Below, piece by piece: positions 23,726 through 35,718 of a DNA stretch of 64,000 nt (positions are counted from its first letter, which is position 1; each line of letters opens with the position of its first letter). Below the pieces are notes generated by a model, which did not search any database, had not been told where the DNA came from, and saw only the letters and a list, made by a program, of their open reading frames with translations. The position numbers and the translations under genes are program-made. This DNA comes from Tetradesmus obliquus (Eukaryota; Chlorophyta; Chlorophyceae; Sphaeropleales; Scenedesmaceae). The DNA lies in assembly GCA_030272155.1 (NCBI GenBank), contig CP126194.1, positions 5,757,501-5,821,500 on the forward strand, in the 5' to 3' direction.

Positions 23726-24054
23726 CACTCAGCCCGCTGCAGCAGGCAGTACTGCAGTCAGGCAGCCGCACTGAGCAGTGCCGTGCGCTGTTTTCCCTGA
23801 TGGCCCAAGCAGCTGACTACAGCCACCAGGAGGATCACAGCTACCCAGATCTGGCAGCGCTGGCCAAGTCCAATGTTGAGCTGGATCGGGGCTTGAGCAT
23901 GGCTGAAGCTGGCTATAGCACTGCGCTGGTGCGGCTGCTGCAGCCGGAGCTAACAGCCAAGACAGATGTGCTGCTGGGGTTGCCAGCTGCTGGCGCACGG
24001 CAAGTGACAGCAGCAGGCAGTGCCAGCTCTGCGTTCAGTTGGGTTTGGGCATGA
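20293..24054 (+). CDS. RRM-like domain plus GSTCD-like SAM methyltransferase
   Basis: Exons 20293-20577, 20926-20979, 21225-21378, 21689-22284, 22739-22988 and 23291-24054 are in phase and give about 700 residues. Residues about 63-150 look like an RRM: RVLFVGGLP fits RNP2 and KGHAAIAFTSEDDL fits RNP1. A Gln-rich basic segment follows (RRAHNKRQRDRRQQR). The C-terminal half has the SAM loop VEFGSGSGNLVLPLAHLF, then VVLALHACGAASD and FIVSPCCIGKV, the Methyltransf_32 signature that I know from animal GSTCD, and a C-terminal block ELDRGLSMAEAGY similar to the GSTCD tail. The GST-like half of GSTCD is not seen. The RRM suggests an RNA (perhaps tRNA) substrate; this is inference. Intron 3 holds two copies of the exon 3 end with broken donors. 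PolyQ runs interrupt the last exon. Confidence 0.8.
21457..21566 (+). repeat. Two ghosts of the 3' edge of RRM-methyltransferase exon 3
   Basis: The exon end GAGCTGACAT followed by a donor (GTGAGC) at 21369-21384 is repeated near 21457 and 21537, each with about 30 matching bases. In the ghosts the donor GT reads GC and TT, so only the first copy has an intact site. Confidence 0.85.
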
Positions 24055-24463
24055 ACTCGGGTAAGGGTGGAGGTGTGTGGCCTGGCGTCGTGGGCTAAGC
24101 TTTGCCAAAGATGGCTGTCAGCAGCACGCAGCGGCTAGTGCTGTATGTGACTGTTGAACTTGCCGTGCAAAGGGCTGGGGCACTATCATGAGTTGGTGTA
24201 TGGTGGTGGTGCTGACAGCAAGTTGTATGGTATGCGTGTCCCGTGCTGTTCTTGACACTGTCAACAATGCACTTGATTTAATTAATTGCAGCAATGGCTG
24301 AGCACAATGCTTGCGTATAATTTGATGCAGTGGCTGGACAGCCATGTGTTGCTTTCCAGGCAAGTTGGTGGTGTTTAAAAACACCGGTTTGGGGTGGCGG
24401 CTGTGCGCCAGATCATTTGCACTGCTAATGCAGCGGCGATTCGTTTTGTCAGTGCTGCATTGC

Positions 24464-25135
24464 TTAGTTGTAGATGGACCTGTACCAGTCGGACTTCTCA
24501 TTCTGCAGCCTGCATGCCCTCAGCATCTCATACTGCTGCCAGTCCGTCTTCACTACTTCAGCCTCAAGCTGCTTCTGGGAGGAGTCTGGGAGGGTGTTGG
24601 CAGCCTGCGGCTTGGCTGGCTTGGGGCTGGCCGGGTGCCGCGTGATAATGACTGCCGCAGTTGCAGTGGCCTCAGGCTGGTCAGCAGCAGAGGCAGCAGG
24701 TGCAGCAGCAGTGTCCTGCAGGGCCTGTCCGTCATCGCTGCGGGTTGGGGCAGCACGGGTGGCCTTGGTGCATGCCTTGCTGCGGATTGGGCTGCTGTTG
24801 TCAGCAGTGGTGTTGGCAGTTGCAGGGGCATCACCCTCAGCCTCAGGCTGCTGCTGTGGGCCTGCAGGTGGGGAGGTAGGCTGAGAGGCAGCAGCAGGGC
24901 TAGGGAACTTGAAGGGCACCAGAGACAGGAACTGGTGGCGCATGTAGCAGTAGCAGGCCAGGTGCAGGATGACCCAAGGAGCCGACATGGCGTAGCAGGC
25001 AGCTGTCAGGCCCACCCAGTAGCAGGTGGAGCAGCAGGTGGTGCAGCAGGCCCAGCAGGTGGCAGCTGGGAAGGTGCATGCCCGCCAACTCCAGTAGCAG
25101 AGGACGTCCAGGAAGAAAACAATTGTTGACACCAT
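24464..25135 (-). CDS. Cys-rich membrane protein with disordered tail, unknown function
   Basis: A single open frame of 223 residues without introns, not recognised as a known family. The first ~80 residues are hydrophobic and cysteine-rich (CYWSWRACTF, CWACCTTCCSTCYWVGL, AACYAMSAPWVILHLACYCY), suggesting two or more membrane segments or palmitoylation. The rest is Pro/Ala/Thr-rich and probably disordered, ending in a charged block (DWQQYEMLRACRLQNEKSDW). The ATG at 25135 gives the longest frame. It lies downstream of the large coiled-coil gene on the same strand and convergent with the RRM-methyltransferase gene. Confidence 0.6.
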   Translation of the reverse strand: MVSTIVFFLDVLCYWSWRACTFPAATCWACCTTCCSTCYWVGLTAACYAMSAPWVILHLACYCYMRHQFLSLVPFKFPSPAAASQPTSPPAGPQQQPEAEGDAPATANTTADNSSPIRSKACTKATRAAPTRSDDGQALQDTAAAPAASAADQPEATATAAVIITRHPASPKPAKPQAANTLPDSSQKQLEAEVVKTDWQQYEMLRACRLQNEKSDWYRSIYN

Positions 25136-26154
25136 CTTGAGAGCGTGTTGGAAGGCGTTGCCGGAATGTATTGCTTGTTAGTTTTGGAAGCTTTATAAGC
25201 TGTAATCCAAAAACATTGGTGACGGTCTGTGCATTGGTCGGCCCTTAAATACTAGGGAGTGACCATGTCGATGCATGCTGCCAGAGCTCACGCCCGCTCA
25301 GCTTCGCATTGAGCTGAGTCGGGCTGAGCTGAGTTCAATCCACAGTTTGGAAGAGCGAGTTGCGCTTGTAGAGGTAATCCAATATGGGTAACCGGAGTAA
25401 CCCGAGTGTGTTTCCACTGCACACTGGGCGCGAACACGCTCGGCGCGAAACTGCGTCTGACACGTGAGAGGAATCAGTTGCGACAAAATCAATAACAAAC
25501 TCGCCAAACGTTTTAAGAAAAAATAATGTTCTATCATGCTCAACGGCTGCTGTCTCAGAGAATGGTATGGTGGTAAGGATGTCACCGAGCGAGCTCAGCA
25601 GTCAAATCTGCTGTCGTGGAGTGATGGCATGGTTTGCTGCTGAAAACCAAGTTCTGCCTTTATGCCGCCCGCTCCTGTTTGCTGGGTTGCCTGCTGGCCT
25701 GTGCTGCTGCATTGCACGGCGTTGTGGTGCCAGCAACTGCACATGCAGAGGTTAGTAGGCCATGGCCAGCGCTGGCAATGCGTTGTGAAGCCATCCGATG
25801 CTGTTGTGAAACAGGTGAACTATTGAAAAGGATAACAAACCACCAGTCTTGCAAGCCACGCTGCACTTCGACTGCTGGTACTCGCACTGCACTGCTTGCT
25901 CTGTATCGTGAGATAGATAGTCCCTGGCTTGTCTGGGCCAGAGAGCTGTCATGCATCTGTCCTGGTCCATGCTGCTGCTGTTGCTGTTGACTCCTGCTGC
26001 TCATCTGCCACACCGCCTATCTCAGCACAAGTCTAAGATAGCAGTGCTGACATGAATAACAGCTGTCCTGCTGCAGCAGCATGCTGTGCCGCACTGTGCG
26101 ACAGCAGCACATCACCCAGCCCTGTCACCACCAGAATGCAGCGCACCTGCTAGA
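25136..26154. other. Intergenic, no gene seen
   Basis: It separates the Cys-rich membrane protein gene from the coiled-coil gene, both on the minus strand. It probably holds the promoter of the former and the 3' UTR of the latter. Near 25290-25345 there is a short run of imperfect GCTGAG/CTCAGC repeats. No coding exon was recognised. Confidence 0.45.
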
Positions 26155-29100
26155 CTAGTAGCCTAGCTGCTTAGCAGCAGCATCACATGCTAACTGTCTG
26201 CCGTCAGAGGCAGCTTCATCGCCTGGCATGAAACAAGGGCTTGCCATATACTCCCTTGCAATGCAAGCTGCCGCGGCAGCATCGACAGCTGCAGTGCCTG
26301 CCGCAGCAGCAGGTGCAGCAGGCGCTCTCCGGCTGCGCAGGTACGCCACGTCGAACTCCAGCTGCTGCTGCAGCCGCTGCTTTGCTGCCAGCTGGTGCCG
26401 CAGGCTGCTGCACTCCACCTCGCTAGCTACCAGCTTGCGCGTGGCCTCCTGCATGGCGATCGTGGCGCCCTCAAGGTCACCTGCGCAGCGTACAACAAAC
26501 AGCGGCATGGACAAGTTGCATGTTGGCTGTTTACACAAAAGCACTACATTCAATTGAAATTGATGCAAGCACATCTGCACGCAATACTCATCGATCTGAC
26601 ATGCTGTGGCAGCGCGTTATCATCGGTCCATGCATCTAACAAGGAGAACACGACGACCACAGGGCAGCGTCATAAAACATGCTGCAGGACTGCCAACATG
26701 TCATCACCCGATGCAAACTGCCGCACAGCTGCGGGGATCACCGCCGCATGCCAGCAGCATCACACCTGCCAAGCTCTCCCTGCTGCTGAGTGCATCTGCC
26801 CTGGCAGCCGCCAGTGCCGCATCAGCAGCGCGCTGCTGGCGGGCCAGCTGCTGCTGCAGCCGCCTCAGCTCCTGCTGCAGCACATCCACCTGCACAGGGA
26901 CACAAGGCAGCAGCAGCAGTAGTATTGCTGGTATGGTAGCAGTAGCAGCAGCTGTGTGATTTGACAATGCTGCAACACACTTGGGGACTGACAAGGAAGC
27001 TGTCAATAAACAAAGCCAGCAAAAACTGCATGCAGGTGACTTGCCCTGATCTGCTCGTCTGCTCAAGGTCACAAAGAACAGCATAAGCACGCCAGCACCC
27101 ATTACATTTAGTGCTGCCGCCAGCTGACACAGCACCTCAACCCTGCTCACCTTTGCCTGCTTGTCGCTACATGCAGCAGCCAGCCGCTGCACCTGCCGCT
27201 CCCGCTCCCGTGCTTCCATGGCTGCTGTCCAGCTGGCAGCTGCAGCGCCATTCACACCCCACACAGTGGACGCGCTGCTGCTGGCAGCTGTCATGCGGCT
27301 AGAGCAGCAGCTGCTGATGGACGCCTCACAACTCAAAGCAACACTCATCACATCCGACTCATCTGCTGCATAAGCCCTGCCACTGCTGCCTCCACTGCCA
27401 GTGTGTGCTGCTTCACTGCTTCCGATCCCAGCCCCGGTCAATCTGCTAGAGCCAGCTGCATCTACATGCGTAGCACTGACACCTGCTGCAGCCGGCTGCT
27501 GCTGAGCTGCCGCAGCTGCAGCTGCTGCAGCGGCAGCTGTAGCGCCCAGCTGCTGCTGGCAGTCCAGGCCAGCATCCAGCAGTGCCATGTGTGCTGCTGC
27601 CAGCGCCTGCTGCAGCTGAGCAATCTGGCCGTCCCTGTGCGCTACAGCCTGCCTAGACTTCACCAGCTTGGCAGCGAGAGTGCTATAGCGTAGCTCCAAC
27701 TCTGTAACGTCTCTATTGCGTGCTTCCTGTGGTGCAGCAGCAGCAGCAGCAGCAGAGGCGAACTTTAAAGCAAGCAAGCCAGTACAGCAGGTGCCAAAAC
27801 CAATCACCCTGAAAGTCACCACTCAAGCTAGCATACTTACACGCAGATGAACTGCTACACAGAGTCCATCGCATGCTCCAGAACTGCGCACCTTGTCCCT
27901 CTTTGCTGCCGCAGCATTGCGGCGCTGCGCAGCTATCTCCTGCTGCGCAGCCAGCGGCAGGTCGCGCAGCAGCCCCACCACACACGACAGCCGCTCATCT
28001 GCTGCAATGCCTGGAACTGCTGCTGCCCCGCTCCCCGCTGTTCCAGCCTTGCTTTGTCCCTGGTTTGCTACCATGCTGTCAGCAGCAGGCTGCGCCCAGC
28101 TTCCTCCTCTGGCAGGGCTGCTGCCTGGCGCATCATGTGCCACTGCTGCTGCTGCCACTTGCAGGCACTGCTGTGCCTTCTCTTGCGCTTCTTCCGCCTG
28201 CGCCCTTGCTGCTGCCAGCTGCTGCGTGAGCTGCTGCTGCTGCTGCTCCAGCTGTTTGATGCGCTGCTGCTGCTGGGCCATCTGGCTGTCATCGCCAGTA
28301 TGCTCAGCCTTCAAGATCACTAGCGCGGACTCAAGCTGCAGAATCTGCATGTAAGAGACAGACCAGTACCCAAAAGGTGCATTGTTCTGTCAAACACACA
28401 TATGTTGTTACAGTTGACATCACACGCTGCAGGGCAAGTGCAGTGTGCGGCTGCTTTACCTGAGCCCCCAGCACTTCCCACAGCGTATGGCATTGTACGG
28501 CATGTCCTTGGTAAACACAGAAGCCTGCATTCAGCAAGCCAGTAACAATTGGTGGTCTGCCATTGCTTCCTTACCCTCGTGCGTAGGTTCATGTTGATTT
28601 CAGCAGCAGACAGCGCAGCAGCCAGCCTGCTGCCGCCAGCCGCCGCCCATCCGCTGCTGCTGCTGCTGCCGCCTGCTCCAGGTAGCAGCAGGGCAGGCAG
28701 CAGCGCGCCTTTGCGTGCCTGCAGGGCCTGTTTAACTGCAAGCTCAAGAGCCTCCTTCACTGGTGTGCCTGCAGGCACCCGCGCTGCACGTGGCGAGATG
28801 CAGCATGAGGCACAGATGGAGGCGAGCGGCATAATTGCAGGGCCAGATGACAGTAGTTTGCCAGACGCAAACCAGTGCTTGACGAGGTGAACAGCGCAAC
28901 CAAAACGGCAATCAAGTGCATGCGTGCTTAACATTAGGACTGCCTGATTCAGCCTCAAGCCCATACGCAAGAAGAATGCACTGTGTACCGTGCATCTGCG
29001 CTGCACTGCATGGTTCGGTTTTTATGACTCACCTGCAGCAGCCTGGCCCACCGCTCCATGCTGTCCTGGTGTGCCTCCTGCCGCACCGTCAGCGGCAGCT

Positions 29101-29400
29101 GCTGTGCAGTCCTGCTGAGCGCTGCTCGCACCGCTGCTGTTGCTCCGGCTGGTGGCGCTGCCACTGCTGCCACTGCTGCTAGAAGCTCGGCCCACTGCTT
29201 CAACCGCAGCTGCAGCAGGACACCTGCTGCCGCTGCTGCTGCCGCTGCCAGCCATTGAGCTGCTGCGTGCCTGCTCAGCAGCTGCAGCAGCGAATGCTAT
29301 CTGCTTCTGGTGGTGCCCTGCTTCCCACTTGCCCAGCTCCACCAGCAGCCAGGCATTCTCATCACAGAGCCGCTGATTCAACTGGTTCAAAGCCTGCACG

Positions 29401-29439
<39 letters not shown>

Positions 29440-32400
29440 TTGCTATGCTGGCCTGTGGTGCTAGCTGATGCCGGCCTACTGTTGGTTTGTCGTCCATCTG
29501 CTCCACCCCAAGCCCAGCTGCAAGCAGATGCGACACCGGCAGCGCCACCTGTAGCACTAGCAGACTGGGAACGACTGCTGCAGCCAGCACCTGAACCTTG
29601 CGCATCGGCGGCACTATGAGCTGACGCAACCCCTCGCTCCAAGACTGGCTTGGCAGACATAGGCCGCCTGTTTGGGCTGCACCTTGCAGAGGCACCACCA
29701 CTATCATGAGCGCCAGTGCCAGCACCAGCAGCAGCACAGCTGGTTACCTGATCTACACCCGACTCTGCTGTGGCACTCGTGCCAGTCACTGCTGCAGCTG
29801 CAGCTGCACTGACTGGTCTAGATCTAGGCCTGTTTGCTGAAGCGTTGCGGGCTGCTGCAGCCGACCTGGGTCTGTGGAAAGGCAGTGCCAGGCCCTCACA
29901 CTGGCTGTGCAGCAGGCCCGCCACGCGCTTGGCCACCTCTGAGAATGTCACGTCGTAGGCTTGCCAGCAGGTGGCGGCAGAGGACTCGGCAGCAGCAAGA
30001 GATGCCTCAAGCCGCACAAGGTTGCGGGCATACTCCTCCCTGCAGGCGGAAAATCGAAATCCAGCGTAAATCAACGCACAGCAGGCAATTGTGCCAAACA
30101 GCACACTTGAGGCAGTGGTGCATGGGCGAAGAGTGCTTTCACTTCTGATGTATCATCAAACAGTTGCGCACCACGCTTCACTCACTTGGCATTGGCGGCA
30201 TCCCTGGCTGCTGCAGCAAGTGCAGTCGCCAAGCTCTCAGCTTGCGCGGCCAGCGCCTTTGCTGCTGCTGCACTGCCAGCAGTGCTTTCAAAGGCACCAA
30301 GGCTCTGCCTCAGCAGCTGGGCAGATGCGGAGGCTGGCCTGCTGCTCCTGCTGCTGCTGGATGGCCTGCGGCAGTCATCCATCGTCTCTGCTATCGCTGC
30401 TTCTGCTGCTGGTGCAGCCAGGGCGCTGCTGTCGTGCTGTTCAGCAACGATGGCAAGCGGCAGCTGCAGCTGCCGGCTCAGCACTGTGTGTGGGCCGCCC
30501 TGGGCTGCTGCTGCTGCAGCAGTCAGATGGCTGTGAGTTGCGGTGGCTGGGCGGCTGAGCGTAGAATGCTCTTGCTGTGCATGTTGCCGACTTGCGCCCC
30601 CTGCTACAGCAGGACTGTCTCTGCTGGCCCTGCACTCACCACCAGCAGGCCCATGTTCAGTAGGTTTCGCGGCTGCTAAAGCATCCTGCAGGCGCGCTGA
30701 TGTTGCTGCTGCTGCTGCTGCTGCTCCTGCTGCTCTTGCGGCTGCGAGCTGCTCATTGCTGCGTGGCTGCTGCACATAGCTGCTGCCTGCAGACAGCTGC
30801 TCGTCGCCTGCCTGTGAGGTGCAGATGCTGGGTGCACAGCTGAGCTGGCTCTGCAGCTCCTGCACAAGCAGCAGCATCGGGCACACCCTCGTTACCAGCA
30901 GGTTGTGACAAAGCTGCCATCAGCACGGTGTTACAAAGCAGCGCAGGTTTTAACTGAGATTGGAAAGGTAGCGGGCAGCACTGCTGATGCCCACAACAGA
31001 TGGCTGTTGTACCGGCCCTGCTGAGCGTCCTTGAATGTCCTTGAAAAAGCTAGCTGGGCCGCCTACCTGCAGCTGCTCTTGCAGGGTCGCCTGCTGCTGT
31101 GCTGCCTCTGCCAGTGCTGCGTCCTGGCCGTCCAGCTTGGCCTGCAGGCCCAGGATGGTGCCGGTGCGCCTGTGCAGCTCCTGGCGCAGAGACTCCTCAG
31201 CTACCTGCAAGCAGGCAGGTGCAGCAGCAAGACAAGGACAGTGCCTGTCAATGTTGCGCTAGCTGTCATCACACCATATGCTTGTTTCAGGTGCTGGCAA
31301 GTGCGCGCTGTTGGGCGCAGCACCAGTATGGAGCAAAGCATGCCACTACACAGCTGCTAGGGTCCTGTGCACACTGTGGGAAGTCGCGCAGCTGAACAAA
31401 ACACTGCGATGCTGCCTCAAAATCAATTTCACCTTGATGGCAGCTTCCTTTGCAGCAAGCTGCTCCTTTAGCTGCTGCTGCCGCCGCTCCGCCTTGTCTG
31501 AGGCGCGCCTGCTGGCCTCCTCTTGTGCAGCTGCTTGCTGCTCCAGCTTGCGGGCTGCTGCTGCAAGGCGCTCCTCTAGTGAAGCCAGCTGCTGCTGCTG
31601 GCACTGGCATTGGCCCTGCACTGCTGCTAGCTCCTGCTGGAGGTCCCTGCAGGAGCAATGCAGTTGTAAGGCTTTGCCTTACAAACCATGTCACTGCAAG
31701 CAGCGCCATGTCACTCAAATTGCTGCTGACACTGTCAGTAGTAGCACTGTAGCACCTGTGTGCTGTACGCTTCTGCTCAGCGCTTGCAGGACAGGTCGTG
31801 GCAGACACTATCCAAGGAAGCTGTGTAGCAACAGTGCAATATGCATGCAGAGGCCATTACTATTGTTGCTGTGACTGCTGTACCTTGCTTGCAGGATGGC
31901 TGCTAACACACCTTGTGGCTTGCTCTGCCACCCTCTTTCCTGCAAGTGCCTGCTCCTTTGCTGCTTGTGCTGCTTTGAGCTCCCTGAAGAGCTTCTTGCT
32001 GCTGCTATCATGCACAGCCTGCTGGTCTGACAGAACAACCTGGTGCTGCTCTGCCTGCTCCTGCAGCTGCTGCTCCAGCTTGTGTTGCGTAGCATGTGCT
32101 GCTGCAAGCTGCTGTGTGGCTTGCTGAAGCTGCTGCAGCAATTGCTGGTGCTGCTCGCTGGCCTGCCGACAGTGGAAGCACAACGCAAAGGGGTTAATGT
32201 CTGTGCCTGAATTTTTGAGCAGGGCAACGTGCAGCACGTGCCATAACCTACACTCCACTTCTTGCCACGCTACATTGCATGCGAGATGCTAAGGTTGGCG
32301 GCGTCCCTGCATCTGCAACACTGCTACGCTCAGCGGCCGTTGCACGAAGCCCTTCTGGATTAGCTGACAAGCCGTACCTGCTGTTCTGGCCAGTCCTGTG

Positions 32401-32893
32401 CGTTCTGCTGGTCTTGCCATGCCAAGCTGCCTCTGCTGGCGCCGCTGTTGTGTTTCAATTGTGCTGTGCCTGCATCGCTGTTGTCTGCCGTAGTGTCTGT
32501 CACACTGCTGCGGTCCCCAATGCTGCTGCTTCTGGTGGTACGCCTGCTGGCTGCTTGCAACCCTAGGATGGTTGCTGCTCGTGAGTTTGCACGAGAGAGT
32601 TGGCGGGATGAGTTGCTGCGGTATGCTGGTGCAGAGGAGGGCCTGCTGCTGATGCCGACAGTGCCTGTTGGCGTGTCTGCTGCTGTTGCTGCGTTGCTGC
32701 TGTCCTGCGAAACCACAAGAAGTCAGAATTTCTTTCTCTTTTAAGTCTCCTCTGTAGTCTAGCATCGTGGCATGCAGGTCAAAGCAGGTGATGGGTGCAC
32801 CCTCTGCTGCTCTGCCCTCACCTGACAAGAGACTCCAATCAGGCCACTGCTCGAGATCAAATCGGCAAGCTTGGTCTCCTTCCGGACAATCAT
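26155..32893 (-). CDS. Large coiled-coil protein, unknown function
   Basis: Twelve exons chain in phase: 32893-32822, 32704-32378, 32162-31912, 31646-31433, 31204-31067, 30859-30186, 30039-29033, 28768-28575, 28344-27892, 27726-27151, 26889-26766 and 26480-26155, about 1,451 residues. After a Ser/Arg-rich N-terminal region (residues about 25-130) come long heptad-type stretches such as LLQQLQQATQQLAAAH, LEERLAAAARKLEQQ and RRLQQQLARQQRAADAAL, broken by Ser/Ala-rich low-complexity linkers. No motor, kinase or other catalytic motif is visible. Size and composition resemble cytoskeletal, basal-body or vesicle-tethering scaffolds, but nothing assigns one of these. ATG 32893 was chosen because upstream in-frame sequence runs into a stop; a further 5' exon is possible. 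Unlike several neighbours its introns show no clear exon-edge ghosts. Confidence 0.75.
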
Positions 32894-33447
32894 CGGCTGC
32901 TTGGTGTAGGGCACTTGGCGAACCGTTCAAGCACGGGCATGTGAAGTACATGAGAAGTCCACAGAACTCAGCTCCTTTGTAGCACCATGTCGCGGCAAAC
33001 TTCAATGTGAAAGACAACAAACTTGCTAGCGTGCTAGTTTCATGTTGTCGCAGCAATGTGGGCGAAATCGGGAGCGACCAAACCCTAGTGCAAGACATGT
33101 GTGTTACAGCCTGAACTGCTGTAAAATGACAGGAAAACTCAAGCACTTGAGCCTGCAACGACGCGATAATGTATAAAGCAAGGTTTTCAGCTTGATCCGA
33201 CCACAATTAGCAGCCAGGAGCGTGGACACCTTGTGCACAGCGTGGTCACCATGTCAACATTGTTGCTATGTCAACATGTGCCAGTCACTGAGAGGCGGCG
33301 TCATGCTGGGCATGAAAGCCAGGCAGACACGCTGGCTGGCCTGGCAGCTGCACTGGCAGCAATCTATTGCACCTCGCACCTTGCAGCTAACCGGGTGCCC
33401 TTTGCGGAACACGCACTGCTGCTCGTGACTCGAAGCTCGCCATGACG

Positions 33448-34119
33448 CTACTCTGATTCTACTGCTGCTGGTGCTGTCTGCTCATACAACGCCAGCGACC
33501 CAAACAAGATCCCCTGCAGGACACCAAAGCAGCACACTTGTCAAAAGACGACACAAGTGGCAGGGTGGGCAAGCAGAACATGCGCAAACATGCTCGGGCA
33601 TCCCCATGACAACCACTGTGCACTCAGCCCTGCAATTGCTGGCCAGCCTGCTTCAGCACGCTGCAGCACCTCACCTTGGCCAATGGAGCCACCCAGCCCC
33701 GCCCAGCCTCCTTGGCCACAAAGGCAGCAGCTACACCGCACAGCGCCTTCACACCCAGCAGCACCCACACCACCTGCTGCAGCTGCAGCTCAGTTTCTGC
33801 AGGCAGCAGGTGGTACATCTCGTCAGAGGTAGGCACCAGACGTGCACCAAAGTGGCCGGCACCAGGCGTATACAGCAGGAGAACAAAGTACATGCTGGTT
33901 TCATGCTGGCCCTGGGAGCACTGGCTAGGCTGCCAGGGTACACATGGCGTGAAGTGCAGCCCGGTGCAACAGCTGGCACACGCTTGCTGGCAGCTTACAC
34001 ACCGTGCTGCGCTGTGAGTTTGCATGGTGTTTGAGCCATGTAACCTACCTTTGCTAATAGCGCCTATCCGTGACCAGTCACCCGAGTATGCAGCGTCAAC
34101 AATTCCTACCGTAATCTGC

Positions 34120-34172
<53 letters not shown>

Positions 34173-35246
34173 GCCCGTGATGTTTGCTTGCTTGCTGGAG
34201 CAAAGAAGCCGTGATGTTGGCTGCAGCATCAATCATCATCAAGTGCACCCTCTGCTGTTGGCTTATGCCCCTCAGCTTGTCATTGCGCAGCGCCTGTTGA
34301 ACGGCACACCCGACAAGGTCTGCCAATAGCCAGTTGCTGCCCCACTGTTCAAGAACACGCCAGCACTCCTGTAAGCCAGCATCGTAGAAGCAGCATGCCC
34401 CACATTGTGAGCTGTAAGCAGGTGCATGTATTCCTGGGTTGTGCTGCAGTTGAGGAGCGGCAGCAGCAGAGCGCACACTCACCACAAGCTCTACAAGCTG
34501 CAGCCCAAAGTATATCGGCGTGCCAACCAACCTGCAGCATACAGGCACATCAATCGTAAGCAACCTGACAGAACGGGCGCCATGACAACATGCCAGTGTT
34601 GTTTGCTCTGCTTACGCGTGTCTAATTGAGCTGCTGCTGCATCTAGGTTAGCAGTGCAGTGCTTTGAAGCATGTACCTCAGGCGCCAGTACTTGCCAAGC
34701 ATCAGGGTTGCAAAGCTGCAGCTCGCACCATTACTCAAAGTGAGCGCTCACCCATTGAGTGGGCTGTACAGTTCATTGAAAGCACTGAGAACGCCACTGC
34801 TGCTGCTGCTGCTGCCGCTGCCTGGCTGTGCCTTCTGTGACGTGCGGGCGCTCTTCACCGTCACACCCGTGACCTTCACTTTCTCAGCTGCCACGCGCAC
34901 TGCCCGGGTGCGCTGGTGTACTGCGGTGGTGCCGGCCTGTCAAGGGTTACAAACACATACGTGGCAAAGTTGCTGTGCTATGCTTCTGAGCAGTAGGGGG
35001 TTGGTCAGTTGTGAAGCTGTGCTGCGCCACAAACTGCAACTGCAACGGTACCTTGGCACCAGCCAGCTAGAGTCTTTTGGTCATCGTTGGACTCAGCATT
35101 GTGCAGCTGAAGCAGATTTGGGCTTCTGTGTCCACTTCTTGTCTGGCAAGGAGAGCATAACACACCTTTGGCAGTGACTGCTTCAGCTTACAGGTCAGGC
35201 TGGTGCCCCCAAGAGAAGCGTGCTGAAGGAGTTGCTGGCTGTGCAT
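33448..35246 (-). CDS. Plastid-type protein with one hydrophobic helix, unknown function
   Basis: Seven exons chain in phase: 35246-35166, 34936-34752, 34531-34483, 34368-34249, 34115-34045, 33894-33675 and 33513-33448, about 263 residues. The first ~60 residues are Ser/Thr/Lys/Arg-rich with few acids, like a transit peptide. Then come LVGTPIYFGLQLVELV, a region with NWLLADLVGCAVQQALRN, AAYSGDWSRIGAISKG, and near the C-terminus a hydrophobic helix WVLLGVKALCGVAAAFVAK. I do not recognise the family. The donor used after exon 5 (GGTAG|GTTACA) is weak and was chosen because it is the only one that keeps phase. The intron before exon 5 ends in a (CTG)n run. Confidence 0.65.
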
Positions 35247-35718
35247 GTTAAGCAAACTGTAAGTTTCAGGTGTATGTATCACTGTTGGCGCAATGTACAA
35301 CGGTGGAATTCTTCGCTGTAAGAGCAGCTCGTGAGCGACAAGGGACTTGCTGCTGCCGCAGTCGCAGTTACGATCAAGATGGACTGGTAAGCGATTCCAC
35401 GGGCGTTGACCGCGGTTTATGCAGCTTGAGTGTGTACAGAACGTCGACTTGTTGTGGTGTAGGGTTGTGGAGTGACATGACAACACCTGCCAGCTGTTGC
35501 GCCCTTGTCTTGCGGTAGTGTGGTTGGCACACTGCACTGTTGTGAGTCATCATCCTTGGGTCCTTGGGTTCATGCTGTGGGACCACTGATTGCGGTGTGG
35601 CCCTGCTGCCTGTGCACTGCTGCTGGTGCCTGCTGAGACAAGGGTGCCCTGATTGAAACAGACTCACTAGAAGAGGCACCCTTAGTACCTGTCACAAACA
35701 CTTTCTCTAGCTTGGTGT
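35247..35718. promoter_or_regulatory. Divergent intergenic region
   Basis: 472 bases between the start of the plastid-type protein (minus) and a small methyltransferase (plus). It presumably holds both promoters. No element was identified and no ORF looks real. Confidence 0.4.

Noticed and set aside
32289-33206. 305-residue minus-strand frame
   Set aside because: It crosses exons 1 and 2 of the coiled-coil gene out of frame; the in-phase exon chain is more coherent.
35520-35660. Possible C/D-box snoRNA (ATGATGA- and CTGA-like words)
   Set aside because: The boxes lie at odd distances, no terminal stem was seen, and such short words occur by chance.
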